5,451 nucleotides of DNA from NCBI GenBank assembly GCA_024653405.1, contig JANLGB010000021.1, forward strand, positions 9,087 through 14,537. Direction: 5' to 3'. Origin of the DNA: Candidatus Saccharicenans sp. Lineage in GTDB: Bacteria; Acidobacteriota; Aminicenantia; Aminicenantales; Saccharicenantaceae. The translations under genes were made by a program, and so were the position numbers. Positions 1 to 5,316 of this stretch are shown here, one piece after another. The notes beneath the pieces were generated by a model. The model saw nothing but the letters and a program-made list of their open reading frames with translations, had not been told where the DNA came from and did not search any database. Numbering within the stretch: position 1 is the first letter of the stretch; each line of letters begins with the position of its first letter.

Positions 1-454
1 GCCTGAAACCGCGGCCGTCAAAAAAATCACGGATGGCCCGGACCGTTTCCGCTCTAACCTGAAGGATGGCGTGCTGTTTCTGAGAGCGCAGCCAGAGGTG
101 GCGGTGCTCCATCAAGAAGGGGACGGAATGTTCCTTGGGAGTGATGGGATAATCCCGGGCAATCTGGATGACTTCAATCTCCGAAATTTCCAGCTCGTAG
201 CCACCGGGCGCTCGGCGGTCTTCTCTGACTTTTCCTCTGACTATAACCGAGGACTCCTGGGTCAGGTCATCAAAGACCTTAAACAGGGGAAAATCCTTAT
301 CCGGATGAAAGATAGTTCCTTGGATGAGTCCGGTGCCGTCGCGGATCAGGAGGAAACGAACTTTGCCGCTGGAACGCTTATTGTAAACCCAGCCCCTGAT
401 TTCGACTTCCTGTCCGTTGTAGTGGCTGATGTCCTCGACGTATACCCATTTCAT
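1..454 (-). CDS. asnS: Asparaginyl-tRNA synthetase, N-terminal part (partial, cut by left window edge)
   Basis: This cytoplasmic enzyme charges tRNA-Asn with asparagine, using ATP. The 151 visible residues start MKWVYVEDIS. Residues about 17-100 form the class IIb anticodon-binding OB fold: RGWVYNKRSSGK at 20-31, FLLIRDGTG at 34-42, then IQGT. The linker PITPKEH (103-109) and the block FLMEHRHLWLRS (113-124) are typical of AsnRS rather than bacterial AspRS. RAETVRAIRDFFDGRGF (134-150) is the beginning of the catalytic domain, just before motif 1. Motifs 2 and 3 lie outside the window. The ATG at 454 is well supported: an in-frame TGA (470-472) lies five codons upstream with no other ATG between. 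No SD sequence precedes it, and a promoter-like pair ends only 9 bp away, so the mRNA may be leaderless. It is divergent from the DUF4416 gene. A related AspRS/AsnRS-like paralogue is the main alternative, but the motif set favours AsnRS. Confidence 0.88.
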   Translation of the reverse strand, partial: MKWVYVEDISHYNGQEVEIRGWVYNKRSSGKVRFLLIRDGTGLIQGTIFHPDKDFPLFKVFDDLTQESSVIVRGKVREDRRAPGGYELEISEIEVIQIARDYPITPKEHSVPFLMEHRHLWLRSQKQHAILQVRAETVRAIRDFFDGRGFR

Positions 455-463
455 AGTGAATGA

Positions 464-491
464 ATTATATCAAAATAACCGCTTAAATCAA
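464..491 (-). promoter_or_regulatory. Predicted sigma70-type promoter of asnS
   Basis: On the minus strand a -35-like TTGATT (486-491) is followed after 16 bp by a perfect -10 TATAAT (464-469). A start about 7 nt past the -10 would fall near 456-457, only 2-3 nt before the asnS ATG at 454. That would give an essentially leaderless transcript, which fits the absence of any SD there. The prediction rests on consensus matching only. Confidence 0.5.
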
Positions 492-515
492 TCCGGGCCG
501 GACGGCCTGCATCCT

Positions 516-538
516 GACCGATTCTTTCTTTTTCGGTC
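516..538. repeat. Short inverted repeat in divergent promoter region
   Basis: GACCGA (516-521) and TCGGTC (533-538) are perfect inverted copies separated by an 11-nt pyrimidine spacer. The right arm ends exactly where the predicted -35 of the DUF4416 gene begins (539). It could be a regulator site or chance. A second small dyad, GGCCG-GA-CGGCC, lies at 496-507. Neither is long enough to be convincing alone, and there is no T-tract that would make a good terminator for either flanking gene. Confidence 0.25.
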
Positions 539-567
539 TTGCCAAATAAATTCATCTGCTCTAATTT
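539..567 (+). promoter_or_regulatory. Possible promoter of the DUF4416 gene
   Basis: TTGCCA (539-544, 5 of 6 to the -35 consensus) is followed after 17 bp by TAATTT (562-567, a weak -10 with 3 of 6 matches). The expected start near 574 leaves a leader of only about 6-7 nt before the ATG at 581. Because the -10 is weak, this is only the best candidate visible in the 126-bp gap. Confidence 0.3.
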
Positions 568-580
568 ATCCCTGTAAACA

Positions 581-1129
581 ATGGCTGAGGTCAAACCTTT
601 CAAACCGGTCAAACTTATTTGCGGTATTATCTTCCCCCGAGAAGAAATCCGGGAAAAGGCTGAAGCCTGCCTGGTGGACAGATTTGGTCCGTATGACCAC
701 CGCAGCCTATCTTTTCCTTTTACCTTTACTGACTACTATGCGCCGCAGATGGGAAAGGAGCTTTTCCGCTCTTTTGTCAGTTTTGAGCGCCTGATTCAGC
801 CCGAGGAATTACCGTCCATCAAGCTCTGGACCAACCGCCTGGAAGAAGAGTTCAAAACATTATTCTCACAGCCACCCCGGCCGGTCAACCTGGACCCAGG
901 TTACTTGAACGCCGCCGCTCTGGTGATGGCCACGACCAAGGATTTTGCTCACCGCCTGCCCCTGGCCGAGGGAATATATGCCCACCTGGAACTGTTGTTC
1001 ACGAGACAGGGCCTCAGGCTGCTGGACTGGACTTACCCTGATTTCCATCAGCCTGGTTACCAGGAATTTTTCGTGCGGGTGCGGGAGACCTACCTGAAAC
1101 AGCTGAGGAAGCCGGAGTCGGAATACTAA
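581..1129 (+). CDS. DUF4416 family protein of unknown function
   Basis: This 182-residue protein matches my recollection of the DUF4416 family over its whole length, which is near the usual size. Recognisable blocks are the N-terminal KPVKLICGIIFP (9-20), a DYYAPQMGKELFRSF segment around residues 51-65, the PVNLDPGYLNAAALVMATTKDF block near 100-121 (the most diagnostic), and the C-terminal LDWTYPDF. No signal peptide, membrane segment or nucleotide-binding P-loop is visible, so it should be cytosolic. Some databases call relatives GTP-binding proteins, but I see no motif for that. The reaction is unknown. The start is fixed by an in-frame TAA at 575-577, one codon before the ATG at 581. No SD precedes it. 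The gene is divergent from asnS. Its stop codon overlaps the stop of the convergent methyltransferase gene by 4 bp. Confidence 0.85.
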   Translation: MAEVKPFKPVKLICGIIFPREEIREKAEACLVDRFGPYDHRSLSFPFTFTDYYAPQMGKELFRSFVSFERLIQPEELPSIKLWTNRLEEEFKTLFSQPPRPVNLDPGYLNAAALVMATTKDFAHRLPLAEGIYAHLELLFTRQGLRLLDWTYPDFHQPGYQEFFVRVRETYLKQLRKPESEY

Positions 1130-1929
1130 TCTTCTTTCAGGCTGGCCCGGGCCCAGGCCAGAAATCTATCGGCCGCACCGGGCCGGTTATTCAGGAACTC
1201 GCTGACGATAACTGTCATCCAGAAATCGGGATGCAGCGGGTCGGCAATCACCGCCGACAGCCCGTGACCGATCAGGTTGGTAAGAAAGGTCAGGTTCACC
1301 ACTCGTCGCCGGGGCAGGCCGTAAGACACATTGCTCAAGCCGGCCACCGTCTTGATGCCCGGAAGTTCTTTCCGCACCAGAAGCAGGCTTTCCAGGAAAA
1401 GTCGCCCCGCCTCCGGGGCCACGGCCAGGGGCTTCACCAGCAGGTCCAGAAAAATATCTTCGGGAGTGACTGAAGTCTGGCCGAACAGCCGGTTCACGAT
1501 TCTTTCGGCAATCTCCACCGTCTGTTCCGAGGTTTGGGGAAAACCCCGGTCATCAAGACAGGAGACAATAACCTGGGGTCGGTAATCCCTGATCAGGGGA
1601 ATGATTTTTTCCAGCTCCTTTTGCTTGCCGGGCAGGGAATTTAATAGGGCCCGGCCGCGGTGAACCCTGAGCCCGGTCTCCAGGGCAGCCGGGTTGGTGC
1701 TGTCGATGGAGATAGGAATTGAAACCCTGTCCTGGATTAGGGGAATGATCCAGGAGATTATTTCCACTTCCTGTTCCAGCAGGGTGGAGGCATTAAGGTC
1801 AAGGTAGGAACAGCCAGCTTTCTCCTGCTCCAGGGCCAGGTTGACCAGATAACCGGCCTCCCGCTTGAGGAAAGCTTCTTCCACCGGCTGCCGGCTGGAA
1901 TTCAACAATTCTCCGATGACAATAATCAT
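1126..1929 (-). CDS. AcsE-like methyltetrahydrofolate methyltransferase (pterin-binding TIM barrel)
   Basis: This 267-residue single-domain protein belongs to the pterin-binding methyltransferase family. Family members move the methyl group of 5-methyltetrahydrofolate to the cobalt of a corrinoid protein, as AcsE does in the Wood-Ljungdahl pathway and the folate domain does in MetH. The length fits AcsE (about 262). Folate-site positions known from AcsE (Asp75, Asn96, Asp160, Asn199) have counterparts here: D76 in SIDSTN, N97 in ALLNS, D162 in FLDLLV and N200 in GLSNVS. LDLN (44-47) and the N-terminal IGELLN also match. It looks catalytically intact. It is the last gene of the minus-strand run, 33 nt after the desulfurase, with a modest AGGA (1937-1940) 7 nt before the ATG. 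No corrinoid protein, reductive activator or CO dehydrogenase gene is in the window, so the acceptor is unknown. Dihydropteroate synthase is a less likely alternative. The symbol is left blank because the partner is unseen. Confidence 0.82.
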   Translation of the reverse strand: MIIVIGELLNSSRQPVEEAFLKREAGYLVNLALEQEKAGCSYLDLNASTLLEQEVEIISWIIPLIQDRVSIPISIDSTNPAALETGLRVHRGRALLNSLPGKQKELEKIIPLIRDYRPQVIVSCLDDRGFPQTSEQTVEIAERIVNRLFGQTSVTPEDIFLDLLVKPLAVAPEAGRLFLESLLLVRKELPGIKTVAGLSNVSYGLPRRRVVNLTFLTNLIGHGLSAVIADPLHPDFWMTVIVSEFLNNRPGAADRFLAWARASLKED

Positions 1930-1962
1930 TTTCCAGTCCTGAGCCAGCCAAATCTATTCGGG

Positions 1963-3117
1963 TTAGACCTCCGGTTGAAAAGGCGAGATGGCCCGTAGCC
2001 TGGCCACGATTTCCGGCATCTCTTTGAGGACAATGTCCACATCCTCATCGCGGTTAAATCGACCCAGAGACATCCTGATGGCCGACCTGGCAATTTCCGG
2101 CTTCAGGCCGATGGCCAGGAGCACATGGGAAGCCTCTTCCGATTCTTCGCTGCAGGCCGAGCCGGTGGAAACATAGATCTCTTTGGTGGCCAGCGCCAGC
2201 AGGATGGCTTCAGCTTCCAGTCCGGGATAAGCAAAGTTGACCGTGGTCTTGATTCTTTGGTCCGGATGGCCGTTAAAGATGATGTTGGGGATAGTTTTTT
2301 CCAGGCCTGATTTCAATTTCTCAGCCAGCTTTTCCAGCCGCTCTTTGTCTTTCTTCCACCTGTCCTGCAGAATCCGGGCCGCCTCCCCGAAGCCGATGAT
2401 TCCGGCGGTGTTTTCCGTACCCGCCCTGAGGCCAAATTCCTGATGCCCGCCGTGGATGAAGGGGGCAATTGCTGTTCCTTTTCTAATGTAAAGAGCCCCC
2501 ACTCCCTTGGGCCCGTAAATCTTGTGCGATGAAACCGTCAGCAGGTCGACTTCCAGCTTGCGGACGTTCACTTCCATCTTGCCGAAGGCCTGGACGGCGT
2601 CGGTATGAACCGGCACCCCGAAGCGCCGGGCTATTCTGATAATCTCTTCCAGTGGCTGGACGGTGCCGATTTCGTTGTTAGCCAGCATGACCGACACCAA
2701 ACTGGTTCTATCGGAGATTACAGATTCGAAGAAGTTGAGGTCCACCAGGCCGTAACGGTCAACCGGAAGATAATGAACAATGTAACCTCTTTTTTCCAGG
2801 TAACGGGCCGTTTCTAAAACGGCCGGGTGCTCGATGGCCGAGGTTATGAATTCCTTTTTTTCCGGCCTGGCTTCCAGCACCCCGATGATGGCAAAATTAT
2901 CCGACTCGGTTCCTGAACCGGTAAATATTATCTCGCCACGTTGGGCCCCGATGGCCCTGGCTACCTGTTCCCGGGCTTCGGTCAGCAGCTCCTTAACCTG
3001 ACGCCCGATGGGATAGAGGGAAGAGGGGTTGCCAAAATGTTCCCGGATGAACCAGGACATTTTTTCGGCCACCTGGGGGTCCAGGGGAGTAGTGGCATTA
3101 TTATCAAGATAGACCAT
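1963..3117 (-). CDS. nifS: Cysteine desulfurase, NifS/IscS type (PLP, class V fold)
   Basis: This 384-residue cytosolic PLP enzyme removes sulfur from L-cysteine as an enzyme persulfide, giving alanine and supplying sulfur for Fe-S clusters and thio-cofactors. It opens with the hallmark YLDNNATTPLDP. GSGTESDN (67-74) binds the PLP phosphate, H97 in AIEHPAV stacks on the ring, D173 and Q176 sit in HTDAVQ, and K199 in SSHKIYGPKG is the Schiff-base lysine. GHQEFGLRAGTEN (224-236) is the conserved loop. The catalytic cysteine is C322 in STGSACSE, on the longer mobile loop of group I (NifS/IscS) rather than SufS. The length is normal. A weak SD, GGTGAG (3126-3131), is 8 nt before the ATG. It follows serA after 76 nt and precedes the methyltransferase by 33 nt. 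No IscU/NifU scaffold or IscR regulator adjoins it. The family call is firm, but NifS versus IscS is arbitrary without a tree. Confidence 0.93.
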   Translation of the reverse strand: MVYLDNNATTPLDPQVAEKMSWFIREHFGNPSSLYPIGRQVKELLTEAREQVARAIGAQRGEIIFTGSGTESDNFAIIGVLEARPEKKEFITSAIEHPAVLETARYLEKRGYIVHYLPVDRYGLVDLNFFESVISDRTSLVSVMLANNEIGTVQPLEEIIRIARRFGVPVHTDAVQAFGKMEVNVRKLEVDLLTVSSHKIYGPKGVGALYIRKGTAIAPFIHGGHQEFGLRAGTENTAGIIGFGEAARILQDRWKKDKERLEKLAEKLKSGLEKTIPNIIFNGHPDQRIKTTVNFAYPGLEAEAILLALATKEIYVSTGSACSEESEEASHVLLAIGLKPEIARSAIRMSLGRFNRDEDVDIVLKEMPEIVARLRAISPFQPEV

Positions 3118-3193
3118 GACTTGTTCTCACCGCTATTTTACACCTTCCTGTAATTTACGGAAGATGCGGGCGATAACCGATTTACAGCAATCG

Positions 3194-4096
3194 TCAGCGG
3201 GCGAATTTTTCTTTCAAAATCCTGACCACTTCCAGCCCGGCTCTTTTCTGACCTTCCTCAGCCGCAGCTCCTAAGTGGGGAGTGGCCGTAACCTTCGGAT
3301 GGTCAACCAGGCTGAAATCCTCGGGCGGTTCCTTTTCAAAGACGTCCAGAGCCGCAGCTTTGACCTTGCCCGAATTCAGGGCCTGGAGCAAGGCTTTCTC
3401 TTCCACCACGCCGCCCCGGGCCACGTTGACAATCACCACGCCGTCCTTCATCCGGGCAAATTCGGCCTGGCCCAGAATCGGCCGCGGAGTCTTGGGGACA
3501 TGCAGGGTGATGATATCGGCCTGAGCCAGCAGCTCTTCCAGGCTGACCGGCTTGACCGGCAGGTCAGTCGTAATCGGGATGACGTCGTAAGCCACGACTG
3601 TCATACCAAAGGCCAGGGCTCTCTTAGCCACTTCTTTCCCGATTCGTCCGAAACCGATGATGCCCAGAGTCTTGCCATAAAGCTCAGTCCCAGTGAAGGC
3701 TTTCTTTTCCCACTTGTGCTGTTTCATCGACAGGTTGGCCGGACCGTGGTGCCGTACTGCTCCCAGCATTAACCCCAGGGTGTGCTCGGCCACTGAGATG
3801 GAAGTGGCGGCCGGGGTATTGGCCACCTCAATTCCCTTTTCTTTGGCTGCGGCCACGTCGATGTTGTCCAGCCCGATGCCGGCTCTGATGAGCAGCTTCA
3901 GGTCCTTCCCGGCGTCGATCACCGGCCGGGTAATCTTGGTGGCGCTGCGAACCACAGCCACTTCAAACCCGGGGATAATCTGGACCAGCTCAGCTTCGGA
4001 TAAGCCAGTTTTAACGGTAACCTCAAAACCAGGAATTTTTTTCAATTCTTCGACCGCCTCGGGATCGAGGTGATCAGCGATTAAAATTCTGGTCAT
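3194..4096 (-). CDS. serA: D-3-phosphoglycerate dehydrogenase, short form without ACT domain
   Basis: This enzyme oxidises 3-phosphoglycerate to 3-phosphohydroxypyruvate with NAD, the first step of serine synthesis. In the 300-residue product (from the ATG at 4096), the outer domain carries VRSATKIT and RAGIGLDNID. The Rossmann motif GFGRIG (148-153) is followed by an aspartate at 171 (VVAYD) that favours NAD. The catalytic triad is R227 in NVARGG, E256 in DVFEKEP and H274 in TPHLG. The chain ends about 20 residues after the histidine block, so the C-terminal ACT/allosteric domain is absent, and serine feedback through that domain is not possible. The start at 4096 gives an ATGA overlap with the aminotransferase stop and good spacing from an SD. 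An ATG at 4102 adds two residues but abuts the SD directly. Other D-2-hydroxyacid dehydrogenases share this fold, but the motifs and the adjacent aminotransferase support SerA. Confidence 0.88.
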   Translation of the reverse strand: MTRILIADHLDPEAVEELKKIPGFEVTVKTGLSEAELVQIIPGFEVAVVRSATKITRPVIDAGKDLKLLIRAGIGLDNIDVAAAKEKGIEVANTPAATSISVAEHTLGLMLGAVRHHGPANLSMKQHKWEKKAFTGTELYGKTLGIIGFGRIGKEVAKRALAFGMTVVAYDVIPITTDLPVKPVSLEELLAQADIITLHVPKTPRPILGQAEFARMKDGVVIVNVARGGVVEEKALLQALNSGKVKAAALDVFEKEPPEDFSLVDHPKVTATPHLGAAAEEGQKRAGLEVVRILKEKFAR

Positions 4097-5241
4097 TGCC
4101 ATCCCTCCCGCAAAATCTTTTGGGCCGCCGCCACCGAGGCGCCCGCCTGGAACTGGTCGTAGCCCAGGTCGAGGAGCGTCATTTCCAGGGCGGACAGGGC
4201 CGTGACGATATCAAAACCACCCATATAGCCCAGGTGAGCAATCCGGAAAAATTCTCCCTTGTGCGGGTCCTGGGCATTAGAAATATAGGCCATGTATTTA
4301 CTCTGCATGGTCTTAACCAGCTTGTTGCCATCCACTCCGGCCGGGGTTTTGACCGCGGTCAAGATGTTCCCCGGCCTCTTGGCCAGCAATTGGAGCCCGA
4401 TGGCCTTGACCGCAGCTCTGGTGGCTTCACCCAGGGTCTGGTGATGCTGGAGCAGCTTTTCCAGCCCCATGTTCTTTATGATGTCCAGAGCTTTCTTCTG
4501 CTGAATGATGAGTGAGACAGCCGGAGTCCAGGGCGTGGTCTGCTTTTCCAGGTTTTTCCGATATTTTTTGATATCGAAATAGAACTTGGGCAGCTTGGAG
4601 GTTTCCACCAGCTTCCAGGCTTTAGGGCTGAAAGCGATATAGGCCAGCCCCGGCGGAATCATGAAGGATTTCTGAGAACCGCTGACCAGGATATCCACCT
4701 TCCAGTCATCCATGTAGCAGGGAGTAGCCCCGACTCCAGAAATTCCGTCCACTACCAGGATGGCCTCTGTCCCGGCTACCACCTGGCCGAACCCCTGGAT
4801 GTCAAAAATGGCTCCGGTCGAGGTTTCAGACAGGGTAGTGAAAACCGCTTTCACTCCAGGATTGTTCTTGATTTCCGCGGCCAACTGTTCTGGGCTGAAA
4901 TCCTCGCCCCAGGGGATGACGATTTCCCTGGTTTCCAGGCCGTAAGCTCGGCAGATATTACCCCACCTTTCGCCGAACTTACCGCCGTTGATGGTGATGA
5001 CCTTGTCTCCGGGGGACAGGGTGTTGATGACTGCCGTTTCCATGGCCCCGGTGCCGGAGGCGGCCAGGATATAAACGTCCTCTTTGGTTCCGAAGACATA
5101 CTTCAGACCCTCGGTCACCTCCATGAAAATCTTAGAAAACTCAGGCGTGCGGTGATGAATGATGGGTTCAGCCGCTACCGACAGCACCGTTTCCGGAACG
5201 GGGGTGGGTCCGGGAGACAGCAGATAATACTTTTTTATCAT
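4093..5241 (-). CDS. Class V aminotransferase (serine-pyruvate/alanine-glyoxylate type), probable phosphoserine-forming partner of SerA
   Basis: This 382-residue fold-type I PLP enzyme resembles alanine-glyoxylate/serine-pyruvate aminotransferases. LSPGPTPVP (8-16) and HHRTPEF (29-35) are the family's N-terminal substrate-side motifs. ASGTGAME (61-68) holds the PLP phosphate. D165 in VVDGISG pairs with the pyridine nitrogen, and K191 in SGSQKSF is the Schiff-base lysine. R333 in FFRIAHLG is the expected carboxylate-binding arginine. The length is normal for the family. It is the first gene of the minus-strand run, with a strong SD AGGAGG (5248-5253) 6 nt before the ATG, and it is coupled to serA by an ATGA overlap. 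Family members vary in substrate, and archaeal class V relatives have been shown to make phosphoserine. The fusion-like coupling to SerA leads me to infer conversion of 3-phosphohydroxypyruvate to phosphoserine, although serine-glyoxylate or alanine-glyoxylate transamination remains possible. It is not a classical SerC by motif. Confidence 0.87.
   Translation of the reverse strand: MIKKYYLLSPGPTPVPETVLSVAAEPIIHHRTPEFSKIFMEVTEGLKYVFGTKEDVYILAASGTGAMETAVINTLSPGDKVITINGGKFGERWGNICRAYGLETREIVIPWGEDFSPEQLAAEIKNNPGVKAVFTTLSETSTGAIFDIQGFGQVVAGTEAILVVDGISGVGATPCYMDDWKVDILVSGSQKSFMIPPGLAYIAFSPKAWKLVETSKLPKFYFDIKKYRKNLEKQTTPWTPAVSLIIQQKKALDIIKNMGLEKLLQHHQTLGEATRAAVKAIGLQLLAKRPGNILTAVKTPAGVDGNKLVKTMQSKYMAYISNAQDPHKGEFFRIAHLGYMGGFDIVTALSALEMTLLDLGYDQFQAGASVAAAQKILREGWQ
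4103..4109 (-). promoter_or_regulatory. Ribosome binding site that decides the serA start
   Basis: GGGAGGG on the minus strand lies inside the last codons of the aminotransferase gene. It is about 6-7 nt from the ATG at 4096 but directly adjacent to the alternative ATG at 4102. Normal spacing therefore favours 4096, where the start overlaps the upstream TGA as ATGA (4093-4096). This arrangement predicts translational coupling of the two serine-pathway enzymes. Confidence 0.7.
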
Positions 5242-5267
5242 ATTATTCCTCCTTCCAAAGATTAGAT

Positions 5268-5296
5268 TTTATATGGTTACTTATAATTAACCTCAA
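5268..5296 (-). promoter_or_regulatory. Predicted sigma70-type promoter of the aminotransferase-serA-nifS-methyltransferase run
   Basis: TTGAGG (5291-5296, 4 of 6) is followed after an ideal 17 bp by TATAAA (5268-5273, 5 of 6) on the minus strand. The expected start near 5261 leaves a leader of about 20 nt that contains the strong SD. A second -35-like TTGACT (5308-5313) lies upstream but pairs only with a poor TTAATT at 17 bp. The promoter sits in the 75-bp gap after the M20 peptidase stop. Confidence 0.55.
5275..5292. promoter_or_regulatory. Near-perfect 18-bp palindrome in the promoter spacer, candidate operator
   Basis: GGTTACTTATAATTAACC matches its own reverse complement at 16 of 18 positions, the only mismatched pair being 5280/5287. 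It fills the space between the predicted -10 and -35 and touches the -35. A dimeric regulator bound here would block RNA polymerase, so a repressor of the operon is the natural reading. The regulator is not in the window and the site does not match a consensus I can name. Confidence 0.4.
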
Positions 5297-5316
5297 TTGC
5301 CAGATAAAGTCAACCG

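Noticed and set aside
71..463. 130-codon open frame on the plus strand
   Set aside because: It lies opposite the asnS N-terminus, whose minus-strand translation has clear OB-fold and AsnRS motifs.
460..555. 7-bp inverted repeat ATGAATT (460-466) / AATTCAT (549-555) spanning the divergent region
   Set aside because: The arms are short, AT-rich and more than 80 bp apart, which is expected by chance in AT-rich promoter DNA.
589..614. Direct repeat GGTCAAAC (589-596 and 607-614) near the DUF4416 start
   Set aside because: It encodes the repeated Val-Lys-Pro-type residues of the N-terminus and occurs only twice, so coding constraint explains it.
429..794. 121-codon plus-strand frame overlapping the DUF4416 start
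   Set aside because: It runs from asnS antisense through the promoter region into a different frame of the DUF4416 gene, with no recognisable protein and no SD.
3118..3193. Possible internal promoter (minus-strand TAAAAT) and a CTGTAA...TTACAG inverted repeat between serA and nifS
   Set aside because: No acceptable -35 lies 16-18 bp upstream, and a start there would remove the weak SD of nifS. The 6-bp arms are about 28 bp apart with no T-tract, so neither a promoter nor a terminator is supported.
3275..3772. 165-codon open frame on the plus strand opposite serA
   Set aside because: It is antisense to a gene with complete dehydrogenase motifs, and its translation shows no family resemblance. 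It is a shadow of the real frame in G+C-rich coding DNA.
3950..4045. Repeated peptide IPGFEV near the SerA N-terminus (about residues 22-27 and 41-46)
   Set aside because: The DNA of the two copies differs at many positions and both fit the expected beta-strand positions of the fold, so this is probably coincidence rather than recent duplication.
4096..4515. 139-codon plus-strand frame opposite the aminotransferase C-terminus
   Set aside because: It is antisense to a well-supported PLP enzyme and resembles no protein I recognise.
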